A DNA stretch of 64,000 nucleotides from Sambucus nigra (lineage: Eukaryota > Streptophyta > Magnoliopsida > Dipsacales > Adoxaceae): positions 371,339,868 to 371,403,867 of the forward strand of contig OX422207.1 of the NCBI GenBank assembly GCA_949130495.1. Reading direction: 5' to 3'. How positions within the stretch are numbered: the first letter of the stretch is position 1; every line of letters begins with the position of its first letter. Under the pieces are notes generated by a model. It saw only the letters and a list, made by a program, of their open reading frames with translations, made no database searches and was not told the DNA's origin. The translations under genes were made by a program, and so were the position numbers. Of the stretch, positions 13,101 to 28,100 are shown one piece after another.

Positions 13101-16100
13101 TAACTTGTAACTTGTACCGTTGATCTCTTTTAGTTATTATTTAACGAATTAATAATATATAATACATATTAACCCTTGGAATCGGATTTGTTCTATCATT
13201 GATAATAAACTAATTATATTGTATAAACAATAATAGAAAAAAGAAATAAACTCCGTTATAACATTGATCTCGAAAAATAGGCAAGGGGCGTTGCCCCTGC
13301 CACCTGGGGGGTCTCGAAAAATAGGCAAAGGGCATCGCATAGACGCCCGGGTGCGATGAGAAATAGGCAAGGTATCTTGCAACAATCTAGACGTGTGCAG
13401 GATAGTAGACTTAGGTTAGCAACTTTGAACATAGGGACTATGACAGGGAAAGGGATGGAGTTAGTGGATACCATGGTAAGAAGAAAAGTTAACATAGCTT
13501 GTTTACAAAAAACAAAATGGGTCAGTGAAAAAGCTAGAGAAATAGAATATATAGGGTTTAAATTATATGATATAAAAAAACATAGAAATAGGAACGAAGT
13601 CAGAATAATAGTAGATAAGAATCTTAAGGATAATATCATAACCGTTATTAGGAAAGGTGATAGACTTATACTTGCAAAATTGGTATTAGGTGAAAATATA
13701 AATAATATTGTTAGTACTTATGCACCCCAAGTCGGATTAGATGAGCACACTAAAGTACAATTTTGAGAACAAATGGATGAACTAATTCAAGATATACCCG
13801 TAGATGAGAAAATGTATATATGAGGAGATTCTAATGGCCATGTCGGAAAAGATCGTGTAAAATATGAGATAGTGCATGAAGGATATGGTTTTGGAGATAG
13901 GAACGTCGGTGGAGAGTCTATGTTAGATTTTGCGATGGCTTATAATTTTGTACTAGTAAATACATGTTTTAAAAGAGGCTTGAACACTTAATAACTTATA
14001 AAAGTGAAACGCATAAGAGCCAAATAGATTTTTTTATGGAAAGAAAACCGATTAACATGTAAAGACTGTAAAGTTATCCCGGGAGAGAGCTTAACCTCAC
14101 AACATAGAATAATGGTGTGGATATAAGTATTAAAAATCAATCACGAGTGCGAAAAGAGAAGATTAACCCATGAGCTAGGTGGTGGAACTTAAAGGGAAAG
14201 AAATTAGAACTATTTAAAGATAAAATATTAAATGAAGCATCATGGAATACTGAAGAGGAGACTAACACAATGTGGGATAAGATGACCACATGCATTAGGA
14301 GAATATCAAAAGAAATTCGTGAAGAATCAAAAGGCATGGGCCACAATCTAAAGAAGCTTGGTGGTGGAATGAAGAAGTACAAAATGTATTAAAAATCAAA
14401 AGGGGCTGCTTTAAAACATGGAAAATAACTATAAACGAAAAAAAAATTGAGAAATATAAATGGACTAAAAAGGAAGTTAAAAAAATGGAAGAGACGCCAA
14501 GTTAAAGGTGTATGATGATCTTTATACAATATTAGGAATACAAGGAGAAACAAGTATTAATAAGCTTGCTAAACTTGGGAACAGAAAAACAAAAGATTTT
14601 AATAACGTTAAGTGTATTAAAAATGATGATTCATTAGTCCTAGTCACGGATGATGAGATTATGAAAAGATGGGAAAACTACTTCAAGAGGTTATTGAATA
14701 GAAATAGTGGGAGTAGTTTAGATATGGAGGAACTTCGGGAGACTCGAGAAAATATATTTTTTCACAGAATTTGGACAACAGAAGTTAGGATTTCTCTAAA
14801 AAAGATGAAAACAGGAAGGGCTTTAGAAGAAAATGGTATCCCTATCGAGGTTTGGAAGTGCATAGGGGAGGAAGGAGTATCTTGGCTTACAAAATTATTT
14901 AATAGAATTATAATGACTAATAGGATGCCCGATGAATGGAGAAGAAGTGTTTTAGTACCTATTTATAAAAATAAAGGGGGCATACAAAGTTGTTCAAATT
15001 GTCGTGGTATTAACTTAATGAGTCATACAATGAAACTTAATAAGAGAGTAATTGAATATAGATTGAGATTGAAAACAACAGTATCCAAAAATCAATTTGG
15101 GTTTATGCCTGGTAGGTCAACAATGAAAGCAATTTGTTTATTGAGGAGATTAATGGAGGGGTATAAGGAGAAAAAGAAGGGCCTTCTTATGATTTTTATA
15201 GATTTGGAGAATGCGTATGATTGAATACCAAGAGATATACATAAAAAAGAAGTGACTCGTAAATATATTAATGTGATTAAGGATATGTATGATGGGGCCA
15301 TGACTATAGTAAGAACATCAACTCGAAAAATTAGCGTAATCTCAATTACTGTAGATCTACATCAAGGTTCAGTACTGAGTTATTATCCATTTGCTCTTAT
15401 TATGGATAAGTTGACTGAACAAATACAAGATAAGGTGGCCGTGGTGTATGTTATTTGCAGATGATAATGTTTTAATAGATGAGACTAAGACAGGAATAAT
15501 GCTAGATAAGTGTATACCATTGAAGTTAAAAGGGAAATTTTATAAGACGGACGTTAGACCCGCCATATTATATGAGACAGAGTGTTGGGCAACCAAAAAA
15601 TAAAATATATAGAAAATGAGTGTGGCGGAAATACGAATGCTAAGATAGATTTGTGGTAAAACTCGAAAGGATAAAATTAGAAATGAACAAATTCGTGAAA
15701 AGGCAAAAGTGGCTGCTATAGAAGATAAATTGAGAGAAAATCAACATAAATGATTTGGACACGTTAAGCATGGACCTATGGATGCCCCCATAAGGAAGAG
15801 ATATTTAGTTAGTATTGATGGTAACGCAATGGGTAGAGGTAGGTCTAAATTGACTTGGTAGACTATAATAAAAAAAGGACATGATCTCATGTGATTTAAC
15901 CGAAGATATTGCACTTAATAAAATGATAAAAAAAAATAGAACTCATGTAGCCGACCCCAAATAATTGGGAAAAGGCTTTGTTGAGTTTAACAGATAACAT
16001 TGATCTCTTTGACATTCAATTATATAAATGTGCTTAGATATTTAAAATAAATTGTATGTCGTGGTTAGTTACACAAAATATTCATTTAATTGATTTCATC

Positions 16101-19100
16101 ACATGCATAACATTTACCCTTGAGGGGTTTTGTAGGTGTCTTGCTATTGTAACGAAGTAATAGTATTTTTGGTACTTTACGTAGTTTAGTACTAAGATCA
16201 TTACAACTTTACTTCACATATATGATATAATCCCAATAGTTTTAGATAAATTCATCAATTGACAATTGAATGTAGACATTGTGGTAGACAGAGCACAATG
16301 TGGAAACTAGATTCATACAAAGACCTAGATGAAGCAAAAATAAATGCAGAATTGACTAAAAGAGCACCAAAAATATTAATCATACCATGTACAAGCATAT
16401 ATAACATTAAGTCAGTAAATTATTGGCGCGAGTTCCCTGAACTTTGGTGGGCTTGCATGCCAACACTGTTAACGGTTTCACCGCATTGTTATATATATTC
16501 AAGGAATTAACTCACCCTCGAGCACTAACGACTTCCGCTTCTCCAACTGAACCAAAAGTATAACGTCCATCAGGACCACGCACACGAACAAGTCTGGTCC
16601 TCTTGTACATTAGAGCTGCTAACTCGGCCTGTTAAATTGCGAAAAGATTAGAGACGTGACCAAATATCTAAAAAGCATTCCCACACCAATTTATTTATTT
16701 TTTTAATTAGTAATCCCAACACCAAAATGATTTAAGGCAAAATTTAAAAAAAATAATAAAGGCTGACCTAAGCAGTTTTTGCAAGAAACCCCTCCAGACC
16801 TATTCTAATGCAAAAAAAAAATTAACAAATGAAAAATGACCTCTGCATTTGCTGCAGATACACCCTTGTGATATTTTTTTAGAAACGCATAGGTAGGAAG
16901 TCTTTGCAAAGAACCCATAGGGTGTCGCATTACAAATATTTCAGGGTTCTTACACTTCATAACAAATTGAAATAAAACAAATGTAAGGACATAGCAGGGT
17001 ACCTGCAGCTTTCCTTCCTTTGTTTGGGCATGAGCATTGAATATCTCTATTATGAGACCGACACGGTCAAGAACAGGTTTACCCCAAGCTCGCTGCCACT
17101 TAAAGTATGACCATTAGAGAAATAGTACAATAATCACATGTCCTTACAATCATCTATTCAAGGCAGTGAAGTTATAATTGACTTGTTTACTTGCCTCTAA
17201 ATTCCGCTGCTGAATCCCAGTTAGAATTGCATTTACAAATACAGCAACCAATCCATCCTATTAAAACAATATGATCAGACAACTTTCCCCAACATATACT
17301 ATAATCCAAAATAGAAATAAACCAGTCATATTCATAAAGCTCCATACTTCAGAGCCTGTAGCATTTAGATGGCATTTAATTGTTTGCACAGTCCCTTGTC
17401 CAAAATATGTATCTGCCACATTAAAAAATCGTTACATTTAATTAATGTGAATAATGTAAAATGCAGCTTGGAATATTAAACAATCACCAAATCGATCTCA
17501 ATATCAATTCTCAAACGCAATCTCAATATCATAGCAAAACAAAAGAAATATTATTTAATTCAACAAATACTTGAATTACAGAGGGAGAAACCTTCATTTA
17601 TAGGCTCATAGAAGAGTCCTAGATAATCCTAAATAAACTAAAAGATAAATCATAAATCAAATTTAACTAATAATAATCCTAAACAATACCCCAACTAATA
17701 ATAATAATTAAAGACTACAAATATTATCCATCACAAGCCTACACGTGAGTAAAACAGTGGTCTTATAAACAATTCCAGATCACCGCCGAATTAGAGCCAC
17801 TCTGGCAGAAACATGTGTTATTGTTTCTTGTTTACCATTACTTCTTATCTCTGTTAGGAGTCCAAGCAAGGGAGTCCCACATAGATTAGTTAAGCGGGGT
17901 CTTTGGGCTTATATGCTGGATCGATCCCTCCACCCAATAAGTTAACTTTCTGGGTTGGATACCAGGGTCCTTACATATGGTATCTAAGCCACACCCAAGA
18001 CGCTGTTGGGGCTCGGTTTTCAACTGAAGCAAGATATCAACTGTAAGGCCCTAAAACACGATTAGTAAGGTTAATTATACGATTAAGTATAAGTTATGAG
18101 TTATAAGTTATAGATTGGTTATGTGGTTAAATGCATCATGAAAATATGTTTCTAAATGCATCAGTATGTTTATAAAAAGTAAGCTAGAGTGTTGGTGCGA
18201 AAGTGGCGATGTTTGGTCGCCAAATGTGAAAGTTATGAAATTTTGAGTAAATAATTACTCTTCTGTTCGAGCCCAAATTAGGTGTACTAGTTTTATGATT
18301 TTGGGACAACACAAAAAACAAAAACATGAAAGTTGTAGATGTTTAAGTTATATACTCATAGATACAAAGTGAGAGTAAATCGGGGCCCGAAATAGTGAGT
18401 TATGGTGATTTTACGAGGCCAGACAAATCTATCATTAACGGAATTGTCCTATTGGACCCCTTCCCCAACGAATCGCATAATACCACCTTAAAGTGGTCCC
18501 ATAGCCACGTTTTTTTAGCTCATAAGGCAGAACTTATCATCTTTTTCATTTCCTATTACAAGCTTGAGAAAAAATATGCTTATGGAGAGAGAAAAACAAA
18601 GTTAAGGAAGAATTTCTTTGAAAATTCACCATAAATCGAGGAATTCTCGTAAGGTAATTACATCTTTATTAAAGTTTGTCACATGGATGAGTTCTATACT
18701 TGGCATGTTTTTATTCCTGATTTGGATATATATTTTAATGATACCCATATTGTTGAATTGTGTTGGAACAAGGATGGGTTAAGAACATATGTTAGAACCA
18801 GAGCTAGGATTGTAAATGCATACTTTAAAGTCCTAAATTTACATCATCTTTTCGTAAAGCATTTTGATTTAGAAAATTCATGATTATGATGTATATTTCT
18901 GCTAAAACATGTTTATTATATGTTTCCATGAATTATACTCAAGGTCAAGGTTATGTATGCTTAAAAATGTTAAGTTATGCCTTAATGTTGTATTTTGACC
19001 TAGTTGTGCTAAAAATGGCATAAATCATGGAATACTTATTGGAATTGAGTGATTCAAGTTGGAGAGTAAAATACACTCATACATGTATAAAATATCCGAA

Positions 19101-22100
19101 AATTGTGTAAAAATACCAAGGAATGAACCCTTGGTGATAGTTTGAAGTCTTGGTTTAAAATCTGCCCTAAAGGAGCAAGAATGCATACCAGGTGTTTGAC
19201 GTTTTGCTCGACATAGAAAATGAGCCCTAAAAATTATGAAACATTAAATTTGTATTATTTAATGTGTTTACTGATATTGGGTGGAATATCATAGAAAGTT
19301 ATATTGTACAAAAATTATGAGAATTCTAGGAAGTTGAAGTTGTGTTGTTGTTTTTCTTGAGAACTGATTTGGAAAAGGCTGTAATGAAATGGGCATAACT
19401 TTGTCTAGAAAATTCGTAATTTAATTCTGTAAATTGTGTTAGAACCCTAATTACTTGGATTTTATAGAAATGTGAAGTATCATATTTATTTCCTCCTTCG
19501 TTATTTCTGATTGACCAAATGATGTGATGTATTACTAGGTTTAATGTTAATTGGTGTATTCAGATACTAATGACGTTGACTTGTTAGGTGGGGAAGCAAC
19601 TAATACCACCATACCAAGAAAGTAGTTTGGTATTAATCTTAGCACCAAATCCAAGGTGAGTGACCCGTCCTATGAAATATACATGATCATATGTTCATAT
19701 GGAAATGTGTAGTTCAATATATGTGTTAAAATGCTTATGGGAGTGATGTTGTATCTAGGAAACATATGCATATGATTGAAATGTTAAGTGATGTTATTTA
19801 ATGTTAAGGACTGTGGTGGGTCCTACAAGATGTGGCGGTCCTGTTAATCCAACTTAAAGGTTTGTGTACTCGGGCCTAATAAAGGGATGTGGTGGTCCCC
19901 GATAACTGTGGTGGATTAATTGGACTGTGGCGGGTCCAAGCTTGCGAGAGTTTCACAATTCCTGTTGGGTTATAGCATTAAAACAAAATAAAAATGGTTA
20001 TTCAATTTGGTTATAGAGGTGGTATATGGTCATTCACTAAGCTTATATTGCTTACACTCCTGTAATGTTATGTTTCAGGTATGCCTACCGTTTGGAGTTC
20101 ACTGCCAAGTTAGGACCTTAAAACGGGGGAGTGACGGATATTTAGTATGGTTTGAATATCATGATTTCTTTTGTGTAATTATTAAACTAAGGATCTTGGT
20201 TATGTAAAGTTATGTAGTACTTATTAGTTATAAGTAAAGGCAATTATGTTTTCATCTACACATACCTTTGGAAAAAAAAAAAAATCTTATGCTATTTTCC
20301 TTAGAGATTTAAATTAAAGCATTATTTAAGTCAATTTATCTCTAATTAAAAGTATGAGTTTAACAAAATTAAGTCGGGGCGCGACAGCTTGGTATCAGAG
20401 CGTGGTTATTAGGTTCTGGATTGGGTGTGAGGGTCTAGATTGGCAGTGTACACTAGAAAGTGAGTTTGTTATGTACCTGGATTTTGACTAACAATGTTAA
20501 TATTAAATTGCTGCTATTGTATTTTGTTTAAGTGAATTATATTGCAGTGAATGATGGATCCACATGAGCCACATGATGGAGCGGAGGGTGAGGCATCTTA
20601 TGTTCCTAATAGTCAGCAAGGACATAGACATATTCAAGTGGAGGAACCAGAGGTGCAACAACAACCTATTGATGATGTGGGAAGAATATTACGTGCCGTG
20701 GCACAACTTATGGAACAAGCAAGAGGTGGAGAACATGGTGGGGATAGGGGCAAATTACATGAGAGGTTCATGAAGTTAAATCCGCCTGCATTTACTGGGA
20801 CTACGGATCCGTTAGTGGCAGAGGGGTGGGTTAGAAAGATGGAAACAATATTTAAGGTGATGGAAGTGCGAGATGAACAAAAGGTTTTGTTAGCAACCTT
20901 TAGGTTAGAGGCTGATGCAAAGATATGGTGGGATGCGACAAAAAGGTTACTTACTACAATGGGGGGAGTGGTTCCAATAAATCCTCCACAAATTACATGG
21001 GAGAGGTTTGTGAAGGTGTTCTTTGAAAAATATTTCCCAAGGCTTTATAGGAAGGAGAAGGAGGAAGAATTTATCACGTTGAAACAGGGGAATCGAACAG
21101 TGGCAGAGTATGAAGCTTTATTTATATCCTTATCTAGATTTGCACCTGACTTGGTGAGGACGGAAGAAAGTAAATGTGATCGGTTTCAAACCGGGCTGAG
21201 TGTAGATATAAAAATCATGGTTGCTAATATGAAGATAACGGATTATGTGGACTTAGTGGATAGGGCCATGGTGTCAGAAAAGTCAATAAAAGAAATGCAA
21301 GTTGAACACTCGAAGAAAGCTAGACATGATGGCATAAGGTCATATGGATGGGAGGCGGGATCCTCAACTCAGAGTGTAGCACGAGGAGTACCTAAGGGCC
21401 AAGAATTTAAAAATAATAGAAGTGCACGTGGAAGATTTCAGGCTCGAGGTGGAAGGACTGGGATGAATCGGTCCGAAAATGCATCTGTGTTGGTGCCGAG
21501 GGCTATATTTTGTTATAGATGTGGTGGTCAAGGGCACATGTCTCGAGAGTGTACAATAGCTGAGACGACACCTTTGTGTTTCCATTGTCATCAATCGGGG
21601 CACTTACGAAAGAATTGTCCAGTGATGGGAGCTACAACATCGGTTGGGAGTGTGGCAGTAGGAGGTAGGAGTTCTACACAGAATGTACCCAGGGGAGGTA
21701 GAGGAGGTATATCGCAAAGCCAAGGCCAAGGCAGAGTGTTTGCACTGACGCAACAAGATGCACAAGCTATGCCTAATGTAGTGACAGGTACACTTCCTAT
21801 TGGTGATAAAGATGCTTATATGTTGATAGATCCTGGTTCTACACATTCTTTTGTGTCTTTGCTTTATCTGTTGGATCTTAATAAACCATTATCATCATTA
21901 GATTCTGGTTTAGCTATTGTTACTCTAGTAGGGGGATTGGTTTTTATTGAGAGGGTATATAGGGAGTGTGTGGTGCGAGTGGGTGAAAAAGAGTTACTAG
22001 TTGACTTATTACCTCTCGATATGCGCGACTTTGATGTAATACTGGGTATGGATTGGTTAGCTTCATATCATGTATGTTTGGATTGCTTTAAAAAGGAGGT

Positions 22101-25100
22101 AGTGTTTCAGTTACCGGGTGAACCTGAATTTAAATTTATTGGGGAACGAAATGTCACTCCAACTTGTTTGATTTCTGCTACAAAATGTTATGAACTGCTA
22201 AGGAAAGGATGTGAGGGTTATCTTGCCCATGTGGTGGACATACGACAAGAGGCTGGAAAATTATCAGATATACCAGTAGTTAATGAGTTTGCAGATGTCT
22301 TCCCGGAAGAACTCCGAGGGTTAGCACCAGACCGTGAGGTAGAATTTGCGATTGAGTTGGTACCAGGCACCGCACCGATATCTATTGCACCATATCGCAT
22401 GGCACCTGCAGAATTAAAGGAGCTAAAAATACAGTTGCAAGATTTGTTAGACCGTGGTTTTATAAGGCCTAGTGTATCACCATGGGGAGCCCCAGTATTG
22501 TTTGTGAAGAAGAAAGATGGAACCATGAGGCTGTGCATCGATTATCGTCAATTGAATAAGGTGACTATCCGTAATAAATACCCACTACCCCGCATTGATG
22601 ACTTGTTCGATCAGTTGCAAGGAGCCAAAGTGTTTTCCAAGATCGATCTCAGATCCGGATATCATCAATTGAAAGTAAGAGATTGTGACCATTCTAAAAC
22701 TGCTTTTCGTTCCAGGTATGGACATTATGAATTTCTTGTCATGCCATTTGGGTTAACAAATGCACCGGCCGTATTCATGGATTTGATGAAACGTATATTT
22801 CACCCATACGTGGATTCTTTTGTTATTGTCTTCATTGATGATATTTTGATATATTCTCGTAGTAGGGATGAGCATGAATGCCACCTGCGTATTATTTTAC
22901 AGACCTTGCGAGAGAAGCAGTTGTATGCTAAATTTTCTAAATGTGAATTTTGGCTAGACAGGGTAGTATTTTTGGGGCATGTTATTTCTGCTGATGGTAT
23001 TTATGTAGATCCCAAGAAGGTAGAAGCAGTAATGAATTGGGAAAGACCAACTAGTGTGACAGAGGTACGTAGCTTTTTGGGATTGGCGGGCTATTACAGG
23101 AGGTTTATACCGGGGTTTTCTTCTATTGCATTGCCATTGACTAAGCTTACCAGAAAGGAGAACAAGTTTGTGTGGAGTGGTGATTGTGATAAAAGCTTTG
23201 AAAATTTAAAGGGTAAGTTGACATCAGCTCCAGTATTGACTATCCCAACAGGTACAGAAGGTCTAGTTATTTATAGTGATGCTTCGTATCAAGGACTTGG
23301 ATGTGTATTAATGCAGCATGGAAAGGTAATTGCTTTTGCTTCTCGACAGTTAAAGATACATGAGCGCAACTACCCTACTCATGATCTTGAGTTAGTTGCA
23401 GTAGTTTTTGCATTAAAGATCTGGAGACACTACTTATATGGTGTTAGTGAAATTTTTACTGACCATCAAAGCTTAAAATACTTGTTTACTCAAAAAAACT
23501 TGAACTTGAGGCAAAGAAGGTGGATGGAACTTATAAAAGATTATGATTGTACGATACATCACCATCCAGGTAAAGCTAATGTTGTTGCTGATGCTTTGAG
23601 TAGAAAATCTCTAGGCATAGTATCTTGTATTTATTGTATTCGAGTTGATCTGCTGAGAGAGTTAACTTTAATGGGGGTGGAATTAACTTTGAATGAGTCT
23701 TACGGAATAGTAGCACATTTAAATGTTAGACCCACATTGATAGACTGGATAAAACAAGCACAAGGAGGAGATACAGAATTGGAGAAAGTTAGAGATAATA
23801 TAAAAAGGGTAAAAGCAAATGAATTTTCTATTCGGGATGATGACATTGTTATGTATGGGAACCGTTTGTGTGTACCTAATGTGCTTGATTTGAGAAGAAC
23901 GATTTTAGAGGAATCCCATTGTTCTTTATATGCTATGCATCCAGAGAGCACGAAACTGTATAGAGATTTGAAACAATGTTATTGGTGGTCGGGAATGAAA
24001 CACGACATTGCAGATTTTGTTGCTAGATGTCTAGTTTGCCAACAGGTGAAGGTGGAGCATCAGAAGCCAAGTGGTTTACTACAACCCTTACCTATCCCTG
24101 AGTGGAAATGGGAGCATGTTACTACAGATTTTGTTGTAGGTTTACCAAAATCATCACGAGGGTTTGATTCTATTTGGGTTGTCGTTGATAGGTTGACTAA
24201 GTCTGCACATTTTCTTCCTGTTAAAACTACTTACTCCATGGATAGATATGCCAAATTATATGTGGATGAGATTATTAGATTGCACGGTGCACCTGTTTCT
24301 ATTATTTCTGATCGAGATCCTAAGTTTACTTCTCACTTTTGGCCTAGTTTACAAGAAGCTTTGGGGACTAAATTGAAATTTAGTACAGCTTTTCATCCTC
24401 AGACTGATGGGCAGTCAGAAAGAACGATCCAGACACTCGAAGATATGTTACGAATTTGTGTATTGGAGTTCAAAGGAAGTTGGGATGAACACTTGCCACT
24501 AATAGAGTATGCTTATAATAATAGCTATCATTCGAGTATTGAGATGGCTCCTTATGAAGCTTTGTATGGGAGAAAATGCAGAACTCCAGTGTGTTGGACT
24601 GAAGTAGGAGAACGAAAACTTCTTGGGCCAGAAATTGTACAGCAGACTACTGAAAAGATCAATCTCATCCATAATCACTTAAAGGTGGCGCAAAGTAGAC
24701 AGAAAAGTTATGCAAACAACCGAAGGAAAGAATTGAAATTTGAGGAAGGTGATCGAGTATTCCTACGTGTTTCTCCTTGGAGAGAGGTTATGAGATTTGG
24801 GAAGAAGGGAAAGTTAAGTCCCAGTTACATTGGCCCTTATGAGATAGTGAAACGGGTTGGATCTGTAGCTTATAAGTTGGCATTACCACCAGAATTGTCT
24901 CGGATACACGATGTTTTTCATATATCCATGTTACGTAAGTATGTGCCCGATCCTTCACATGTGTTTATTTCACAACCGATAGAGCTTCAAGATGACTTAA
25001 CCTACATGGAGGAACCAATTGCTATTGTAGATCGAAAGGAGCAAGTGTTACGTAGTAAAACCATTTCACTAGTTAAGGTGATGTGGAGAAGTCAGAATGT

Positions 25101-28100
25101 GGAGTATGCCACTTGGGAAGGGGAGGATAACATGAAGAAGCAATATCCTCATTTGTTTGGTAAGTTTCTTATGCGTTAAATTTCGAGGACGAAATTTTTA
25201 TAGGAGGGGTAGAATTGTAAGGCCCTAAAACACGATTAGTAAGGTTAAATATACGATTAATTATAAGTTATGAGTTATAAGTTATAAATTGGTTATGTGG
25301 TTAAATGCATCATGAAAATATGTTTCTAAATGCATCATTATGTTTATAAAAAGTAAGCTAGAGTGTTGGTGCGAAAGTGGCGATGTTTGGTCGCCAAATG
25401 TGAAAGTTATGAAATTTTGAGTAAATAATTACTCTTCTGTTCGAGCCCAAATTAGGTGTACTAGTTTTATGATTTTGGGAAAACACAAAAACATGAAAGT
25501 TGTAGATGTTTAAGTTATATACTCATAGACACAAAGTGAGAGTAAATCGGGGCCCGAAATAGTGAGTTATGGTGATTTTACGAGGCCAGACAAATCTATC
25601 ATTAACGGAATTGTCCTATTGGACCCCTTCCCCAACGAATCGCATAATACCACCTTAAAGTGGTCCCATAGCCACGTTTTTTAGCTCATAAGGCTCTACT
25701 TATCATCTTTTTCATTTCCTATTACAAGCTTGAGAAAAAATATGCTTATGGAGAGAGAAAAACAAAGTTAAGGAAGAATTTCTTTGAAAATTCACCATAA
25801 ATCGAGGAATTCTCGTAAGGTAATTACATCTTTATTAAAGTTTGTCACATGGATGAGTTCTATACTTGGCATGTTTTTATTCCTGATTTGGATATATATT
25901 TTAATGATACCCATATTGTTGAATTGTGTTGGAACAAGGATGGGTTAAGAACATATGTTAGAACCAGAGCTAGGATTGTAAATGCATACTTTAAAGTCCT
26001 AAATTTACATCATCTTTTCGTAAAGCATTTTGATTTAGAAAATTCATGATTATGATGTATATTTCTGCTAAAACATGTTTATTATATGTTTCCATGAATT
26101 ATACTCAAGGTCAAGGTTATGTATGCTTAAAAATGTTAAGTTATGCCTTAATGTTGTATTTTGACCTAGTTGTGCTAAAAATGGCATAAATCATGGAATA
26201 CTTATTGGAATTGAGTGATTCAAGTTGGAGAGTAAAATACACTCATACATGTATAAAATATCCGAAAATTGTGTAAAAATACCAAGGAATGAACCCTTGG
26301 TGATAATTTGAAGTCTTGGTTTAAAATCTGCCCTAAAGGAGCAAGAATGCATACCAGGTGTTTGACGTTTTGCTCGACATAGAAAATGAGCCCTAAAAAT
26401 TATGAAACATTAAATTTGTATTATTTAATGTGTTTACTGATATTGGGTGGAATATCATAGAAAGTTATATTGTACAAAAATTATGAGAATTCTAGGAAGT
26501 TGAAGTTGTGTTGTTATTTTTCTTGAGAACCGATTTGGAAAAGGCTGTAATGAAATGGGCATAACTTTGTCTAGAAAATTCGTAATTTAATTCTGTAAAT
26601 TGTGTTAGAACCCTAATTACTTGGGTTTTATAGAAATGTGAAGTATCATATTTATTTCCTCCTTAGTTATTTCTGATTGACCAAATGATGTGATGTATTA
26701 CTAGGTTTAATGTTAATTGGTGTATTCAGATACTAATGACGTTGACTTGTTAGGTGGGGAAGCAACTAATACCACCATACCAAGGAAGTAGTTTGGTATT
26801 AATCTTAGCACCAAATCCAAGGTGAGTGACTTGTCCTATGAAATATACATGATCATATGTTCATATGGAAATGTGTAGTTCAATATATGTGTTAAAATGC
26901 TTATGGGAGTGATGTTGTATCTAGGAAACATATGCATATGATTGAAATGTTAAGTGATGCTATTTAATGTTAAGGACTGTGGTGGGTCATACAAGATGTG
27001 GCGGTCCTGTTAATCCAACTTAAAGGTTTGTGTACTCGGGCCTAATAAAGGGATGTGGTGGTCCCCGATAACTGTGGTGGATTAATTGGACTGTGGCGGG
27101 TCCAGGCTTGCGAGAGTTTCACAATTCCTGTTGGGTTATAGCATTAAAACAAAATAAAAATGATTATTCAATTTGGTTATAGAGGTGGTATATGGTCATT
27201 CACTAAGCTTATATTGCTTACACTCCTGTAATGTTATGTTTCAGGTATGCCTACCGTTTGGAGTTCACTGCCAAGTTAGGACCTTAAAACGGGGGAGTGA
27301 CGGATATTTAGTATGGTTTGAATATCATGATTTCTTTTGTGTAATTATTAAACTAAGGATCTTGGTTATGTAAAGTTATGTAGTACTTATTAGTTATAAG
27401 CAAGGTTCTAAAAAACACGGGGCGTGATCGAGGCGTGGAGGCCAAGCCTTAAGCCTTAGAAGCCTAGGCGGGCCTTGGCGTAAATAGGCGTCAAATGGCG
27501 TTTAGGCCTTCTTAATATATTTTAATATTTTTTAACCATAACAAGGCTATTAAAAAACTAAAATTGTACATATCATAAAAATATGTCTGAATATTTGCAA
27601 ATTAAAGTACTATTTGATTATTTTGGATGAGATAATGGTCTGGTTTGTAAAAAAATTCTTTAAAAGGCGATATCATTTCACTAAAGCATTGTTGTTTTTA
27701 GAAAAAAGTGCGCCTTAAGGGTTTTACCAAGAATAAGGCGTGAAAAGCTTAAGGCGAGGCGTTTCTCCCAAGCCTCAAGCCTAGGCGGAGCCTAGGCGGA
27801 TTTTTTAGAACAGTGGTTATAAGTAAAGGCAGTTATGTTTTCATCTACACATACCTTTGGGAAAAAAAAAAAAAATCTTATATGCTATTTTCCTTAGAGA
27901 TTTAAATTAAAGCATTGTTTAAGTCAATTTATCTCTAATTAAAAGTATGAGTTTAACAAAATTAAGTCGGGGCGCGACATCAACCCTCCGCTAGGGTCTC
28001 ATATGACGGGGGGTTGTTAGGAGTCCAAGGGAGTCCCACATAGGTTAGTTAAGGGGGTTGGATGGGTTCCTCCAGGCTCCACCCAATAGGTTAACCTTTT

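Larger units (their letters stand above)
13260..15990 (+). mobile_element. RTE-type non-LTR retrotransposon (LINE), degenerate
   Basis: An endonuclease-like domain (13371 to about 13980) is followed by RT (about 14640-15480), a short C-terminal domain (about 15600-15900) and the 3' tail TAGCCGACCCCAAATAATTGGG typical of plant RTE elements. Several in-frame stops and frameshifts are present, so it is dead. It lies in HflX intron 5, antisense to the gene. Direct repeats of TCTCGAAAAATAGGCAA at 13267 and 13311 mark its 5' region. The ends are approximate. Confidence 0.88.
18042..27979 (+). mobile_element. Complete Ty3/gypsy chromovirus (Tekay/Del-like)
   Basis: Long LTRs (18042-20386 and 25216-27979) begin TGTAAGGCCC and end GGGGCGCGACA. 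A perfect 5-base target duplication TCAAC flanks it (18037-18041, 27980-27984). A primer site TGGTATCAGAGC lies at 20390-20401 and a purine tract (AGGAGGGGTAGAAT) at 25202-25215. One uninterrupted gag-pol frame of 1542 codons fills the interior. The LTR copies differ at few positions by eye, so insertion is recent. It interrupts the TRIM in HflX intron 1, on the strand opposite to the gene. Confidence 0.95.

Noticed and set aside
18683..18883. 66-codon frame repeated identically at 25849-26049, and another pair at 20007 and 27173
   Set aside because: Both pairs lie at the same place in the two LTRs; the conservation is explained by LTR duplication.
21364..21846. Minus-strand open frames within gag-pol
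   Set aside because: They are shadows of the intact plus-strand polyprotein and have no family motifs.
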